DNA of 64,000 nucleotides from Hygrophila difformis (lineage: Eukaryota > Streptophyta > Magnoliopsida > Lamiales > Acanthaceae), in assembly GCA_030278955.1 (NCBI GenBank), contig JAOANR010000013.1:41328191-41392190 (forward strand), in the 5' to 3' direction. Of the stretch, positions 34,031 through 45,700 are shown piece after piece. Numbering within the stretch: the first letter of the stretch is position 1; each line of letters starts with the position of its first letter. A program made the position numbers and the translations under genes. A model generated the notes under the pieces. That model was not told where the DNA came from. It worked only from the letters and a program-made list of their open reading frames with translations, and made no database searches.

Positions 34031-35835
34031 TGTTTATCTGGGCTTTCCCATGCTGTTGGGACGTCGGAAGGTTCGGGATTTTGCCTTCTTGGTGGATAAG
34101 ATAGACGCTCGGCTTGAGGGGTGGGCGGCAAAACTTCTCAATAAGGCAGGCCGGTATACTCTTTGCAGGTCAGTGTTGGCAAGCATCCCAACATACTTCA
34201 TGCAAATACACTGGCTGCCGGAGGGGGTGTGTAAGGCTATTGATCAAAAGGTTAACAGGTTCCTGTGGAAGGGATCTCAGGATCAGGGCATTTATTTGGT
34301 GAGTTGGAGTAAGATCTCGTTGCCCCGGTCTAATGGAGGTCTCGGTCTTCGGCGGGCTCGGACAATGAATATAGCAATGCTTGGGAAACTTCTGTGGGGG
34401 ATGGTACACACATCCGACAAACTGTGGGTACGTCAGGTTGGTGGACGGCCCCAAACTGGAGACTCCTTGGTCTCTCTCTCTCAGCACACCCGGTCTCCTT
34501 TGATGCGACTGTTACAAAAAGTTCTCCCCTATTTACAAGGCGGCTTCTGTTTCTGAGTTGGTTGTGGTGAAGCCTTGCTATGGTTTTCCCGTTGGTGGCA
34601 AAACAATTCGCTCGGTATTCAGGTTCCTTACATTGCTATACAAGATCTTAACTTGAAGATCAAAGATATGGTACACAATGGGTCTTGGCGGTGGTCTGAT
34701 GTATACACCCTAATGCCTCATGAGTTGCTAACTAATATTTGTAAATCTCATCCTCCTCCATTGCATCAGGCGGCCAGAGACCAGTGGATTTGGGTGGGAA
34801 CAGCTTCCGACCATTATACAGTCAAATCCGCATACTCTTTCTTGTTAAATGAGGGTTTGATCAGCTCTGGGTGGTGGTGGATGTGGAATGTCGACATTCC
34901 AGAGAAGATTTGCTTCACCTTATGGATGTTGAGTCATAACTCTCTGCCAGTAAATTCCCTTTGGTATGTCAGGAGGTTGGCCTCATCGCCTCTGTGTACT
35001 CTCTGTGGCTCGGCTCGGGAAACTTGGTCACATGCATTGTTTTATTTTTACTGGGTGAAAAATGTATGGGATGCAGTGCATATTCAACTGCCTCATGATT
35101 GTGAGGACATGCCAGGGAGGAAGTCAGGGGGTTTTTGCATGGGCTATATATTACTTTTGGTACACTATTTTTGGCAACCCTGTGGACTGTGTGGCTAGAA
35201 ACGAATGCAAGGGTGTTTTGTGGAGTCCATAGGTCATGATGGCAGCTTCAACGTGACATTGTATTCCTCCTTTCGGACTTGGTGAAGGCGGTGCAGAAGC
35301 CGGACCACCATGGAGCTGATCTCCGCCTTGTTTCTTGGCATACAAGAAGGGGGTTTGAGATGGTGTTGCACGTGGATGGGAGTTCACGGGGGAACCTGGG
35401 CGAGCGGGGATGGGATTTGTGATTCGGACTGATGAGGGACAATGGAAAGGAGGAGGGTGCGGCTTCCTCGGTCATGCTACCACTCTGTTTGTGGAATTGT
35501 CTGCCCTGGCGGCGGGTCTTTCGTTTGTGAAGAATATGGGAGTGCCGCGGGTGTGTTGCTACTCGGACTCTAAGGTTGCTCTCCAGTTGCTTGTTCAGCC
35601 ACATGATGCTCTGCATCCGCTAGCTGCACTCATTTGCTAGGTTGTGGAGCTGAGAAACTCCTTTGAGGAGTGTGTGGTCCTTCATGTGCTTCGGGAAGGT
35701 AATAAAGTTGCCGACTGGCTAGCCAAACATGGGGCATTTATTGAAGATTTCTTCACCACATGGGCGTTCCCACCGAACTTTATTCTTGGGGACTTGGCGG
35801 CGGATGCGTCCGGCGTGTGGTTCCCCAGAGTCTAG
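34031..35835 (+). pseudogene. LINE ORF2 remnant, copy 2
   Basis: Begins after the RT active site (YLGFPMLLGRRK), so it lacks the YADD motif. It has a TGA at about 34,556 after GGFCF, a shift near 35,120-35,240, a stop before the RNase H and another TAG at 35,638 inside the RNase H, where copy 1 has CAG. More damaged than copy 1. Confidence 0.88.
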
Positions 35836-35994
35836 TCTAGTTTCTCTACTTTCTAGTTAGAAGTTGGTTTTTCTGTTTCTTTTTTTTGCTTTTGTTATCT
35901 GGCTTCGGCTACGCAAAAAAAAAAGCCATTTTTTCTTAATTTTTTTGTCATTCTTTTTCTAATTCCAAACATTTTCTCTCTTAATTAACTTCAG

Positions 35995-36165
35995 TTGGGA
36001 ATGGAGACTTGGCCCAGTGATCATGTAATCTGACTTTCAACCTTATGGTTGAGTTAGATTCCCACTCGGCCCAGTATCCCCCTTTATTCCCCTTTGTAAT
36101 TTGTATAGTTTGAACTCTCACATACATTTGCCGACACATAAGTGTCAATTTTTCAAAAAAAAAAA
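35995..36165 (+). mobile_element. SINE-like segment in LINE tail, copy 3
   Basis: Same body as 11,070-11,245, with A-box-like TGGCCCAGTGATC and an A run at the end. Confidence 0.65.
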
Positions 36166-36369
36166 AACTCCAGCTTAATTATCGTACTCAACAGTAACAA
36201 AACATATTACATAGAACGGATGAAAAATTGACTAAATTTTTTACCACCCTGGAGCGAATTTCTAGTTCCGCCACTGCGTGGCGGTATCTTCCAATGGATC
36301 AAACTGGACATCACTAATCACTGTCCACTTTGTTTATCAATATCAAATGGGGTTATTATTTATTATTAA

Positions 36370-36812
36370 TATTAGTACTAATACAATTAGCATTTGCAAA
36401 TATATCTAGTTGTTTTCTTTTCTGTGGACAAAATTTTTATGATGACCAAGATTTGTGCATCGGTCCTGCTGAATTAGTATACATTTCATTTGGATTAATT
36501 AGTAATATGATGAATAATTTTTATGATGTATTGAATGTGTTGGATCGGATATGAACTAATTATTACTTCCTTCGTTCAAATTAAGATATTTTATTTAACT
36601 TCTGCAAGTAATTTAAATCAGTTTTTAATTGTTAATATTTCAAAATATATACAAGTAATAATTATATAAAATATATATTCTAAAATAATATGATTAAACG
36701 AATCTAACAAGACATTTTTTTCAAATATATATTTACAATAATATTGAGTCAAAGTTGAATGAACCGTGTTAAAGAGTCAAACAAGACGTCTTATATAAGA
36801 CGGATGGAGTAT
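36370..36812. repeat. 443-bp direct repeat R2 and Helitron empty site
   Basis: Partner of R1. At its left edge TTATTATTAA joins TATTAGTACTAATAC without the Helitron, giving the pre-insertion sequence. Confidence 0.92.
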
Positions 36813-36815
36813 TTA

Positions 36816-37030
36816 CTAATTTGATTGCAAAACTCATACATCATAATTTAGCACAACAACAAAATAAAATGAGTCTATCAAGCACATTCAGCATCTGCAC
36901 AAACCAAATCCATTCTCTTGCATGGCTTTGATTTTTGGGCAAAATCACTATATGCTAGAATGTGCTAGATAAACTCATTTTATGTTGTTGTTGTGCTAAA
37001 TGTGCTGGATAAGTTTTGCAATGAAATTAG
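36816..37030. mobile_element. Fold-back MITE, about 215 bp
   Basis: Long inverted repeats of about 80 nt: left arm starts CTAATTTGATTGCAAAACT, and the reverse complement of the right end starts CTAATTTCATTGCAAAACT. Both arms include TTTAGCACAACAACA and AAATGAGT. The loop is only about 50 nt. No coding. Confidence 0.82.
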
Positions 37031-37800
37031 AAAATAATTAGTTCATGTTTCATTCCAACACAAACACAATGGATTTAGCATAGTAACTAATCGGCAACTT
37101 GCCTGCAGGCAAATGCCACATGTTACCCAATAATGCTGTGCTTGTCTTAAATCCATTTCAGTTCGATATTATAACAATATGATTGTCTGCTGCTTTAAAA
37201 TAATAAAGGTGGCAATAAGAGATCATATAATTACACCTACGCAAAAAGTCAAGGGAAATGTGAAAGACTTGATTACTACATGCAATAAGATTGCAAATCC
37301 ATCGAAATTGGAATTTGCAAACTCCTGCCTCAGCAAATTTGTGGCCCTCTTTTAAACATTTATATGAGTTTTTGTCTGTTTATCTATTCATGCAACGGAG
37401 TGAAAACAAATTACTACAAAACTCAACTTTCAAATTATGCAATAACATGTTACTACATTGGAGTATATATCAGTGGCATTTACGTACTGATATCATAATC
37501 CTTAGCAATGTCCGAACTGGAAGCCCTAATTTAAGTTCTCAGATTCGTTGATGCAATGAAGTGGCTTATCACTTATATGAAGCTTTATTTCATTTTACAA
37601 ATATTATATTGCTACTACTACTATATTTTATGTTCAGTTGTATTGGGCTGTTACACAATTAAGTTCTGGATTAAATAATCAATTAAGGAGTAGAAAAGGA
37701 AATCTTTCTTTGAATTTTGATTGCTTCAAAAAGACCCCATGCATGGGCCACAATAAATCCAATTGTGGTTAGGAGCCCAAAACAAAACTTACCTATTCTC
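37031..37800. other. Intergenic AT-rich sequence
   Basis: No coding frame, RNA gene or clear repeat supported here. Confidence 0.5.
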
Positions 37801-37805
37801 TGCAA

Positions 37806-37966
37806 TTTTTTTTTTGGAACAACCTATACAGGCCAGGGAAGTGGTGGGAGCCCATGCCACACAATTACAGAGGGGAAAAGGGGAAGGGTAGGGCCGGGTG
37901 GGAATTGAACCCTCAACCTAAAGGTTGAGAGCCAGGGGCTTAACCACTTGGGCTAAGTCCCAATCC
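37806..37966 (-). mobile_element. SINE (tRNA-derived), minus strand
   Basis: On the minus strand an A-box-like TAGCCCAAGTGGTTAAG is followed by a B-box-like GGTTCAATTCCC, a C/T-rich body and an A tail (the T run at 37,807 on +). Same general layout as the SINE segments in the LINE tails. Confidence 0.72.
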
Positions 37967-37976
37967 CCTAGAACAA

Positions 37977-38021
37977 TGGCCCATGCAGGTCTCAAACCTG
38001 CGACCTTCGCGTTATTAGCAC
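37977..38021 (-). pseudogene. 3' half of a tRNA-Ile(AAU) gene
   Basis: The minus strand runs from the anticodon region (GTGCTAATAACGCGAAGG) through the T-arm (GCAGGTTTGAGACCTGC) to the acceptor strand ATGGGCC. The 5' half is missing; the sequence stops matching just upstream of the anticodon. One T-loop C-to-T change is present. It is not a functional tRNA gene. Confidence 0.75.
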
Positions 38022-38584
38022 AAATTTATGTTCAGTCGTGGGATTAATGATTATGCAAATTTTATAATCGAGCGTCGTCGTAAAAAGTGGAAAAAAAAAA
38101 CCTACAGAAAGGGGGTGAGGGAGTGAGGAATAGAACAAAGAAAATTAGAAGCGATGAAAGCAACCTCTAGCCATGTCCGCAACAAGAAGCGGACGAGGGC
38201 CATCGGGAAGGAAGACCCATCTCGCAAAATTAAAAATTCCTCTCATTCAGCCAATAAATCAATAAAAAAAAATTGTTCCCTCCCGCAGAATATGAAACCA
38301 ATGATAGCTAGGATGATAGAGCAATAGTTAAGATTGAGATGTTCATCACCAATGAAAATAAGGTATGATCAACATGAATATCCTACATTCCTACCGAAAG
38401 AACCCCAACACCTCTTGCGAGTCAGAATAACAACCAGCGTTGTCAATTCCAAATGATGAAGTCTTTTCATATTATTCGAGATACCATGCATGCAGTTCAG
38501 CAACCAGATTAGAAGCCACCCCAACTGATCCAAAGAAGCCATCCACCCATATGTCATCCCCATGGCGAATCATGCCCCCAAAAC

Positions 38585-38730
38585 CTGTGTGTGAAAGTTC
38601 AAACCACACAAATTACAAATGAATAAAGGGGAGTGATCGGGGTCGAGTGGGGATTGAACCTCAAACCATAAGGTTGGAAGTTGGGGATTTGATCACAAGC
38701 TGGCCAAGTCCTTATCCCAACTAATAAAAT
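38585..38730 (-). mobile_element. SINE copy, minus strand
   Basis: Reverse complement shows GACTTGGCCAGC..., CAACCTTATGGTTTGAGGTTC and TTTGTAATTTGTGTGGTTTG, matching the SINE body in the LINE tails with substitutions. Confidence 0.65.
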
Positions 38731-39369
38731 TAATAAATTGAAAATAAAAATTAGAAAAATACTAAAAGGGAAAAATATTTTGCATGATTTTCACTAGAAT
38801 ATAATGACCTATTCAGATCGAGACATTTTATTTTTGTCGATTATACAGTATTTAATTATCCCATTTCCGATCCATTAAAATATATTTTTGTCGATTATAT
38901 ACAATAGAGTAAGTAGTAAGAGTATTATTACAATTAAATGAAATGTATGTTCCAGACTTGCAGTGTTCCACAGATACGCGGTAGACGATAATTAGTGTCC
39001 CAAGTTTTCAAACCATGAAAGATAGGAGTAATAATAATATTAATAATAATTCAAGAATAATAGGAGTAAATAATGAATGAATTACTTGAACAACCACAGT
39101 TTCTAGATGCATTGACCCATTTATTATTGTTATTTGTTATTGCCCAACATATTTGAATAGGGACGTTCCTTTTTGAACTAGTTATTATTAACCCATGCAT
39201 CTATTTATCATCATGTTCCACATATTTTCTAAACCGAAAAGATAAAAAAATAAATAAATAAATAAAAATAAAAAATAAAAAATAAAAAAAATAAAAATAT
39301 ATCCACACTTCTATACCTTTGTAGCTTTGTACTAGTTTTTAATACCCGTAAGAATATAATTCCTCTGTT

Positions 39370-39600
39370 TTTTTTTATTGCCATGGACTCACCTAACACG
39401 CAGTCCAATGGATATTTTAAGTTATTAATAATTTAAGTTCGGTATAAGTAAAAATTCTAAAAGTTCGATATTTAAAAAATACAAGACTAGACAAATCCAA
39501 CAATGTCCGACTTGACTATATTTTAACTTCTATAACTATGATAAAAATTGAATCGTAATAAAATTAGCCGTAGAACTTGTCTCCTTCAATATACTATCAT
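39370..39600. repeat. Degenerate MITE-like copy
   Basis: Contains GACTAGACAAATCCAACAA and GACTTGACTATATTTTAAC, a diverged copy of the AT-rich family that also occurs at 13,035-13,290 and in the DPL1 intron. Confidence 0.5.
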
Positions 39601-39847
39601 TTATTCGGTAGAAATTTTGTGAGATACTTTCGTTGTGAGGTTGAAGGATTGAATTGTCTGACGAACAAATACCTATCTCACATTTATTGGCCTTAAATTT
39701 CAATTTTTCCTACTAAAATTCGTACATTTACTTTATTATTATTTTCTTTAAAAAAAATCTAAAAGATGAATATGGCAATATACTATATATAATTCCAATT
39801 TTAAAAGTTTCGGTATTTGATTTAACTTTTTATTGGCATCTCAAAAA

Positions 39848-40012
39848 AACATTGACACAAATTAGTCGGAAAATGTGTGAGTGCTCGAGGCCTCAAGCGA
39901 TACAAATTAGGGGATAAAGGAGATGGATAGGGGGTCATGTGAGAATTGAAAACCATAATGTTGAAAGTCAGGGAACGTGACTACTAGACCAAGTCCCTAT
40001 TTCGTGAGTTAA
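39848..40012 (-). mobile_element. SINE copy, minus strand
   Basis: Reverse complement: GGGACTTGGTCTAGTAGTCA, TTTCAACATTATGGTTTTCA and a body ending CACACATTTTCCGACTAATT, aligning with the SINE body in the LINE tails. Confidence 0.62.
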
Positions 40013-40207
40013 GGTCAGTTAAAACTGATGAAATAAATTATTATTAATTATTAAATTATACTCATATAAATTACTGTATATTTCTTGCACAACAATTATT
40101 TAGAAACTAATTAAGAATGGTAAAGAAGAAAAATGAGTTAAGTTATTGACTTTTGTGCAATTATTAAGTTATTAGCACAAATTAATTTTAGCAACTGAGA
40201 ACTATAA

Positions 40208-40972
40208 GGGGTGTTTGGTTTGGGGCATTCAAGATTCCCAGTGGGAATATTATATGCATGCATTTGGTTTGCCGGCATCTTTTACGTAGGAATGTTACAT
40301 TTCCACCGAGGTGGGAATGTTAAGGGTTTTGGGTGGGAATGTGATGCACACCCAAGAGGTAGGTATTCTTATATTACCACCTCAATTTTTCCTATTTTTG
40401 TACTAATGTGTCATTTATACCCTTACATTTTATACTTCTTTGATTTTATACATTTAGATATTTGTATTCTAAAGAATGATAAATATATGAAATTCAATTT
40501 TAAAAAGCAATTGAAAATTTTAAAATTATTTAAACGTATTTTTTAAATAAATATTCTCATATTTGCTTAAAATTTATTTATCTTCTATATAAAAAATAAT
40601 AAGCATTTAGTGACATTAAATTATTAAGTTATCATACAATAAATTATATATAACCATTTTTTTATATTTTTAAAAATAAATCGGTTTAAATATTATGACT
40701 ATTTTGTAGCAAAATGACATATTTATAAATGAGGAAATTAGAGATAAACCCACCACCACTACCTAATATTACACTACACTACACATAAGTATTTTTGTTG
40801 TAGTCAACTACCTACAAACTTTGAAAGTTATCATACAATACCCAATAAATTTTTTTAACTTTAACCCCAATAATTTTATCTTTAGTATGAGATACACTCT
40901 ACAACTTGACTTCCTAATTACCAAAAATTCCATTTACTTTGTAAACCCACTACAATAATTAACTTATAAAAA
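40208..40972. other. Left MITE arm and AT-rich flank of the viral insert
   Basis: After the arm (to about 40,360) the sequence is AT-rich with no supported gene. The exact junction with viral sequence is not visible to me and lies somewhere between about 40,700 and 40,970. Confidence 0.45.
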
Positions 40973-41239
40973 ATGAATCAAGAAGAAATAAATTCATTAA
41001 TATACGAATATGAAATATATTTACAAACTATGGAAGAAAGAGTTGAAAATTGGAATGACATTGTTTATACTATGCTCATATTTTTAACTGAATATAATCA
41101 AAAGGTATATACCTATTCGGAAGAAAAAAGTTTTTGGGACAGAATAATTTTACTAAGAATAGGATCAGATAGTGAAAATTATGATGAAGAACCACCAAAA
41201 AATTTAAGTAATTATGGTGAATATTATTTTTCTGATTAA
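40973..41239 (+). CDS. Small viral ORF upstream of the primer site, unknown
   Basis: 88 aa, acidic, rich in E, Y and N; no motif recognised. It lies in what would be the leader, 70 nt before the primer-binding site, an unusual place for a long ORF. It could be a captured or spurious frame. Confidence 0.4.
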   Translation: MNQEEINSLIYEYEIYLQTMEERVENWNDIVYTMLIFLTEYNQKVYTYSEEKSFWDRIILLRIGSDSENYDEEPPKNLSNYGEYYFSD

Positions 41240-41309
41240 ATACAACCAGTAACACAACAAAATTAATTCAAACATTTTTATATTCAACCCATTCAACCCC
41301 TTTTACAAT

Positions 41310-41321
41310 TGGTATCAGAGC
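41310..41321 (+). other. Pararetroviral primer-binding site (tRNA-Met)
   Basis: TGGTATCAGAGC, the standard Caulimoviridae minus-strand primer site complementary to the 3' end of initiator tRNA-Met, 22 nt before the next ORF. Confidence 0.92.
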
Positions 41322-41342
41322 ACCAGAACGATTAATCTGGAC

Positions 41343-42071
41343 ATGAGTAACTATAATAATAACGATCATATATTAAACTATCATATGTCAAGATTAAGAT
41401 TAAACACTTCAGAACAACTATATCCAGAATATATTCCAACCGCAAGATATTCTTTAAATGAAAATCAAGAAATAGATTATCCACTAAGTACGATTCATCC
41501 ACTTGATACTGAAAATTATATAATAGATAAAAATGATGAATATGTACAAAATAACACTAATAGCGAAATGATACAAGCAACAATTGAAAGGGCATTTCTA
41601 AATAGAGTAAGAAGACTAGAACCACAAATAAGACCACGTACAGAAATAATGACCAACGATAGTCAAAGATTTTTAACACCCACATTTAATCCTAATCATG
41701 AAATAAGCCAAACAGAAATAGAAAATATGGATCAACACATAGAAGAAAGAAAAACATACACAGATCAAAGAAGAATGCTAACTAGGTTGCAAAACGATAA
41801 AGAATTCGGAATAAGACAAGGAAATAGAGGAAAAAGATTACTTTGGATAGGAAACTATATAATCAAAACGGAAGAATATAATGGTAATTTAATACAAATT
41901 ATATCAAAAAGAGATGATGAACAAGAATTATTAACACAAGTCAAATTAACTTTAATCAATAATGAAATTACAACCTATAGAATGTTTCCAGGATATATAC
42001 ATAACACTATGTTTACTAGAGCACAATCACCCGAATTTTCAGATCAAGGATCAAATTATAGTGAAAACTAA
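41343..42071 (+). CDS. Viral ORF1-like protein, unknown function
   Basis: 242 aa, intact, starting 22 nt after the primer site. Charged, with a region (about 150-225) containing RGKRLLWIGNYIIKTEEYNG. By position it corresponds to the first ORF of badna/tungro-like viruses. No recognised domain. Confidence 0.55.
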   Translation: MSNYNNNDHILNYHMSRLRLNTSEQLYPEYIPTARYSLNENQEIDYPLSTIHPLDTENYIIDKNDEYVQNNTNSEMIQATIERAFLNRVRRLEPQIRPRTEIMTNDSQRFLTPTFNPNHEISQTEIENMDQHIEERKTYTDQRRMLTRLQNDKEFGIRQGNRGKRLLWIGNYIIKTEEYNGNLIQIISKRDDEQELLTQVKLTLINNEITTYRMFPGYIHNTMFTRAQSPEFSDQGSNYSEN

Positions 42072-42212
42072 TAAAATGCCAGGAATAAAGTTAGAAAATG
42101 AAATATTAAAAAGACTGACTAATAAAATTCATGAAATAGAAAGCTAGCCACAAGATATAAGTACCATAATAATGAAACAAAAATTATTAAGAAAAAAATT
42201 AAAGATTCTAAA

Positions 42213-42401
42213 ATGATAGATGAAAGAGAAGCATATGCAATTATACAAAAACATATAGATCCAGAAAAAGAAGAATCGGAATTAATAAAAGAATGGTATT
42301 TGAATGAATTAGAAATAATAGAAATAAAAGAATTAGAAAGAGAAACTGAAATAGATGAAGTAAATGACTTTCTTAGAAACATAAGATATATTAGAAGATG
42401 A
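42213..42401 (+). CDS. Small viral ORF, acidic helical
   Basis: 62 aa, highly charged (many E/I), probably helical; the stop codon overlaps the next start as ATGA at 42,398, a coupling typical of badna-like genomes. The frame may begin further upstream, since the 42,072-42,212 gap is A-rich with a stop-interrupted continuation. Confidence 0.45.
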   Translation: MIDEREAYAIIQKHIDPEKEESELIKEWYLNELEIIEIKELERETEIDEVNDFLRNIRYIRR

Positions 42402-42715
42402 GTTATCTAGAAGAATTAGAAACAATAAAAGATGGAATTGAACTAATAAAAGAACTAATGATAAGTCTAGACACAAGACTCCACAATATCGAAAGATACA
42501 TAGACAAAACAATAATTAAGACTCCACAAAAGCAAGTAGAATTAGAAAAGTTACTCCCACTACCGAAATGGGAAAAGCCACAAGAACCAGGAAGTCTCGA
42601 TCATAGAGTAATGATGAAAGAAATAGAAAAATTAAATAAACAAAATAAAATTAGAATCCTGATAGACAAAGTAGAAAAACTAAAAAAGAAAAACGAAAAA
42701 ATAAAGATAAATTAG
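42398..42715 (+). CDS. Small viral ORF, coiled-coil with basic end
   Basis: 105 aa; heptad-like N-terminal half (LEELETIKDGIELIKELM), a Pro-rich middle and a Lys-rich C terminus. The coiled coil plus basic tail resembles the ORF2 (virion-associated) proteins of badna/tungroviruses. Family assignment is by layout only. Confidence 0.5.
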   Translation: MSYLEELETIKDGIELIKELMISLDTRLHNIERYIDKTIIKTPQKQVELEKLLPLPKWEKPQEPGSLDHRVMMKEIEKLNKQNKIRILIDKVEKLKKKNEKIKIN

Positions 42716-42743
42716 AAAGTCGAGAAGATAAAGAAGAAACAGA

Positions 42744-45700
42744 ATGAATACAAGTATAGATGATTCAATAAATGAATTAAGTAGTGATTTAGAACCAATA
42801 TACACATGAACATTCTCAGAAACATAATTAGAAACTAATGAAAGCAATTTGGAAGAATAACATAAAGTCTTTATGAATAATCACAGATTATATTTACCCT
42901 CATCAGAAGTAGTTGGAGAAAGTAGCACCACCTTATCAAGAGAAGGTGTAACATGAACAATACCAATGGAAGTAGATCAAACTACGAATAGACAAACTGT
43001 AGACAATTATCAAAGTAAATTACAAAACTTACCTTCAAGAAATTTTCCAATAAAAAAAACAACCTCTAAAAAAGAAATTTGGAAATTCAATGAAGATTTT
43101 GAGTTAAAAGAAACAAGAATATGAAATGTACGACCAGGAGATGCAATATTCTTAAATTTGGATTGCCTTAAACTACCAAGTCTGGAACTAGAAAAATGGA
43201 AACAGATAATAAGAATACATTTAATGTCAGAAGAAAGTACCTCAAGAGCAAAAACATTAAAAATATGGAACCTGACCCAAGGAAATGTGGCACAATTCCT
43301 TGCAGGGATTTTCTCAAATACAAAACAAACTTATATGAACACAATTACCCAAGGATTTGAACAAGATGTAAATACATGAATAGAGGAATTTATCAATATC
43401 ATACAAGAAGAATTCCTAGGAGTACAAAGTTTAGACAATAATGCAATAATATAAGAAAGAGATCAAGCATTATTAAGATTAAATAAAATAAGACTAAGAG
43501 ATTTATGCTTTTTTGATCAATTTTTTGAACAATTTAAAAGTTATTATTATACAGCCTATACAAGCTCACAAAATAATGAACACAGCATGAATTCTATATT
43601 TTCGAAATTACCATCACCATGGGATGAATATATGTGGAAAACATGGATTCAAAATAAAAATGACTATCCAAATAATTTAGGAAGCAAAATAAGATTAATA
43701 AGACAAGTAATAACTGAGTTATGTTACCAAAGAAAAATATTAGACCACACTAAATTATATAATAGAACTGCTGATTTATGTTGTCAAGAAAACACATAAA
43801 ATTTTGTATGGGGAAAAAATAAGAAATACAGAAAAAAAATAAAAGATTTAAAAAATTCAGCTCAATAAAAAAAGAAATTTAGGAAAGGAAGGAGATTTAA
43901 AATTTTTAAGAAAAAATTCTTTAAGCCAAAATTTGGAAGAAAATATTATAAAAGAAGAAACGATAAAAAAAAACAAAATAAAAAGAATCCAACCACTTGT
44001 AAATGTTATAACTGTGGAGAAATAGGACATTTTGCTAGTAACTGTACAAAATCAAGGAAAAAAACATGCAAGATTTATAGAATACGATATTATAGATGAA
44101 CAAATATTCAAATAGATAGAATCAGATCTAGAAAGTATAAGTGAACCAGAATCAGAAGATGATGTATATGAAGTAAGATTCTCTGAAATAGAAAATGAAT
44201 AAAAACAAGGAAATAATCATAGAAGAACAAGAGGAAACAAAAGAAATAGAATATGTAGAACAATATGAAGGACAACGGGGATACGCAATAAAAACTATCT
44301 TAAGTCCAGAACAAATTAATAAAATACAAGGATTAGATCTAAAACATGGATTTAAACGTACAAATTTTAATATACTATCAAGAACATTCTCAAGAAATAA
44401 TATAGTAATTCATGAATATCATGAATTAGAAAAAACAGTAGACGTATGTAACACTAATACTGCTCTAAAACCGCGCCTTTTAACAAAAGATATAATAAAT
44501 AAAGTGCTAGAAAAATTAAGTAGAAAGAAAACATAGAAAATACAAAACGTACATTTAGCAGGAGTAAAGATTCTAATAAAATCTTTATTTAGAAGTGGAA
44601 TAGACTTAACAGTAACAATAAGCCTACACGATTCAAGATTATTAAATCCACAAGACTCACACTTAGGAACTATTAATGGAAACCTAATTTACCAAAAACT
44701 ACTATTTACATGTTACCCAAACTATTGTGTATCTTTACAAGATCAAAATATAGACGAAACATTAACCTTATACATAAAGGTACATAGGAATGATGTAATG
44801 AAAAATGAAAGTAAAATATTTACAGTACATTACAGTGCTTTTTATAACTATCTGAATAGCAATAGACTAAAACCTTATAACAATAAAAAAAAAAAAAAAA
44901 ACTATAGAAATACACGAAGCATGTAAAGACACAATAGCAGATCTAATATTATCAGAATTGAATAATCCAACATTACAATATGATTGGATAATTGATCTTG
45001 CAGACAAGAAAAATACAATAGAAATTGGAAAACCATTAGAAAAAATGAGACCGCAACTATCCTATGTAGGGAGAACAATGATTAGTAGAAAAAGTATAGA
45101 TTATAGCCCAAGAACAAATCTAAAAATTAATCAACCAAGACATGTATTGATATACCATACAAAAAAATAAACAAAAAGCCCAAACATGGAGAATTAATAT
45201 AGAATATTATAATGGCACAAACTGGAAAAAAGGACCAAATATATTAGTAGATACTGGAGCTGGAAGGAATCATATAGGGAAAACTTGTATAAATGGATTA
45301 ACATAACATATAGGAACAGAATATAGATATACTACTTTTGAAGGAGAAGTAAAGAGAGTAAATGAAATAGTAATAGTACCTATAAAACTAAGCACAGACT
45401 CCATAGTAGAAGTAAAATGTTATGTAGCAGAAGAAGAAGGAACATCTAGTAATACCTATCATGTCTTATTAGGCAATGAATTTTTAGACTCACTAATCAA
45501 ATATACGATAACAGGAAAAAAAATTAGTGGAAAAATGAAAGAATGAAAAGCTTTCATAATAGGAAAGGCATATATATGAAAGAAATTAGATTTCCAACAA
45601 CAGTATATCTAGAGTTAACTATACTACAAACAAATATAACAACATGTTATATACTAGATACAGGAGCAGAAATCACATTAATATAAGAACACTTAATAAA

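Larger units (their letters stand above)
34027..36369 (+). mobile_element. LINE fragment, tandem unit 2
   Basis: Copy of the LINE from about 9,096 to its end, joined directly to the MITE end of R1, then followed by R2. It is a segmental duplicate, not a second retrotransposition: the downstream flank is the same in both units. Unit 2 has only one tail copy. Confidence 0.88.

Noticed and set aside
33577..36554. Short frames in R1 and R2 (about 63-74 aa)
   Set aside because: Duplicated by the repeat itself, start inside LINE/Helitron border sequence and have no recognisable family.
33584..36812. R1 and R2 as LTRs of an element containing the RT fragment
   Set aside because: They lack TG...CA ends, primer site and polypurine tract; R1 begins at the Helitron target base and the enclosed RT is LINE-type.
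40211..40546. 111-aa frame at the left MITE arm
   Set aside because: It starts in the MITE terminal sequence and is hydrophobic low-complexity with no family match.
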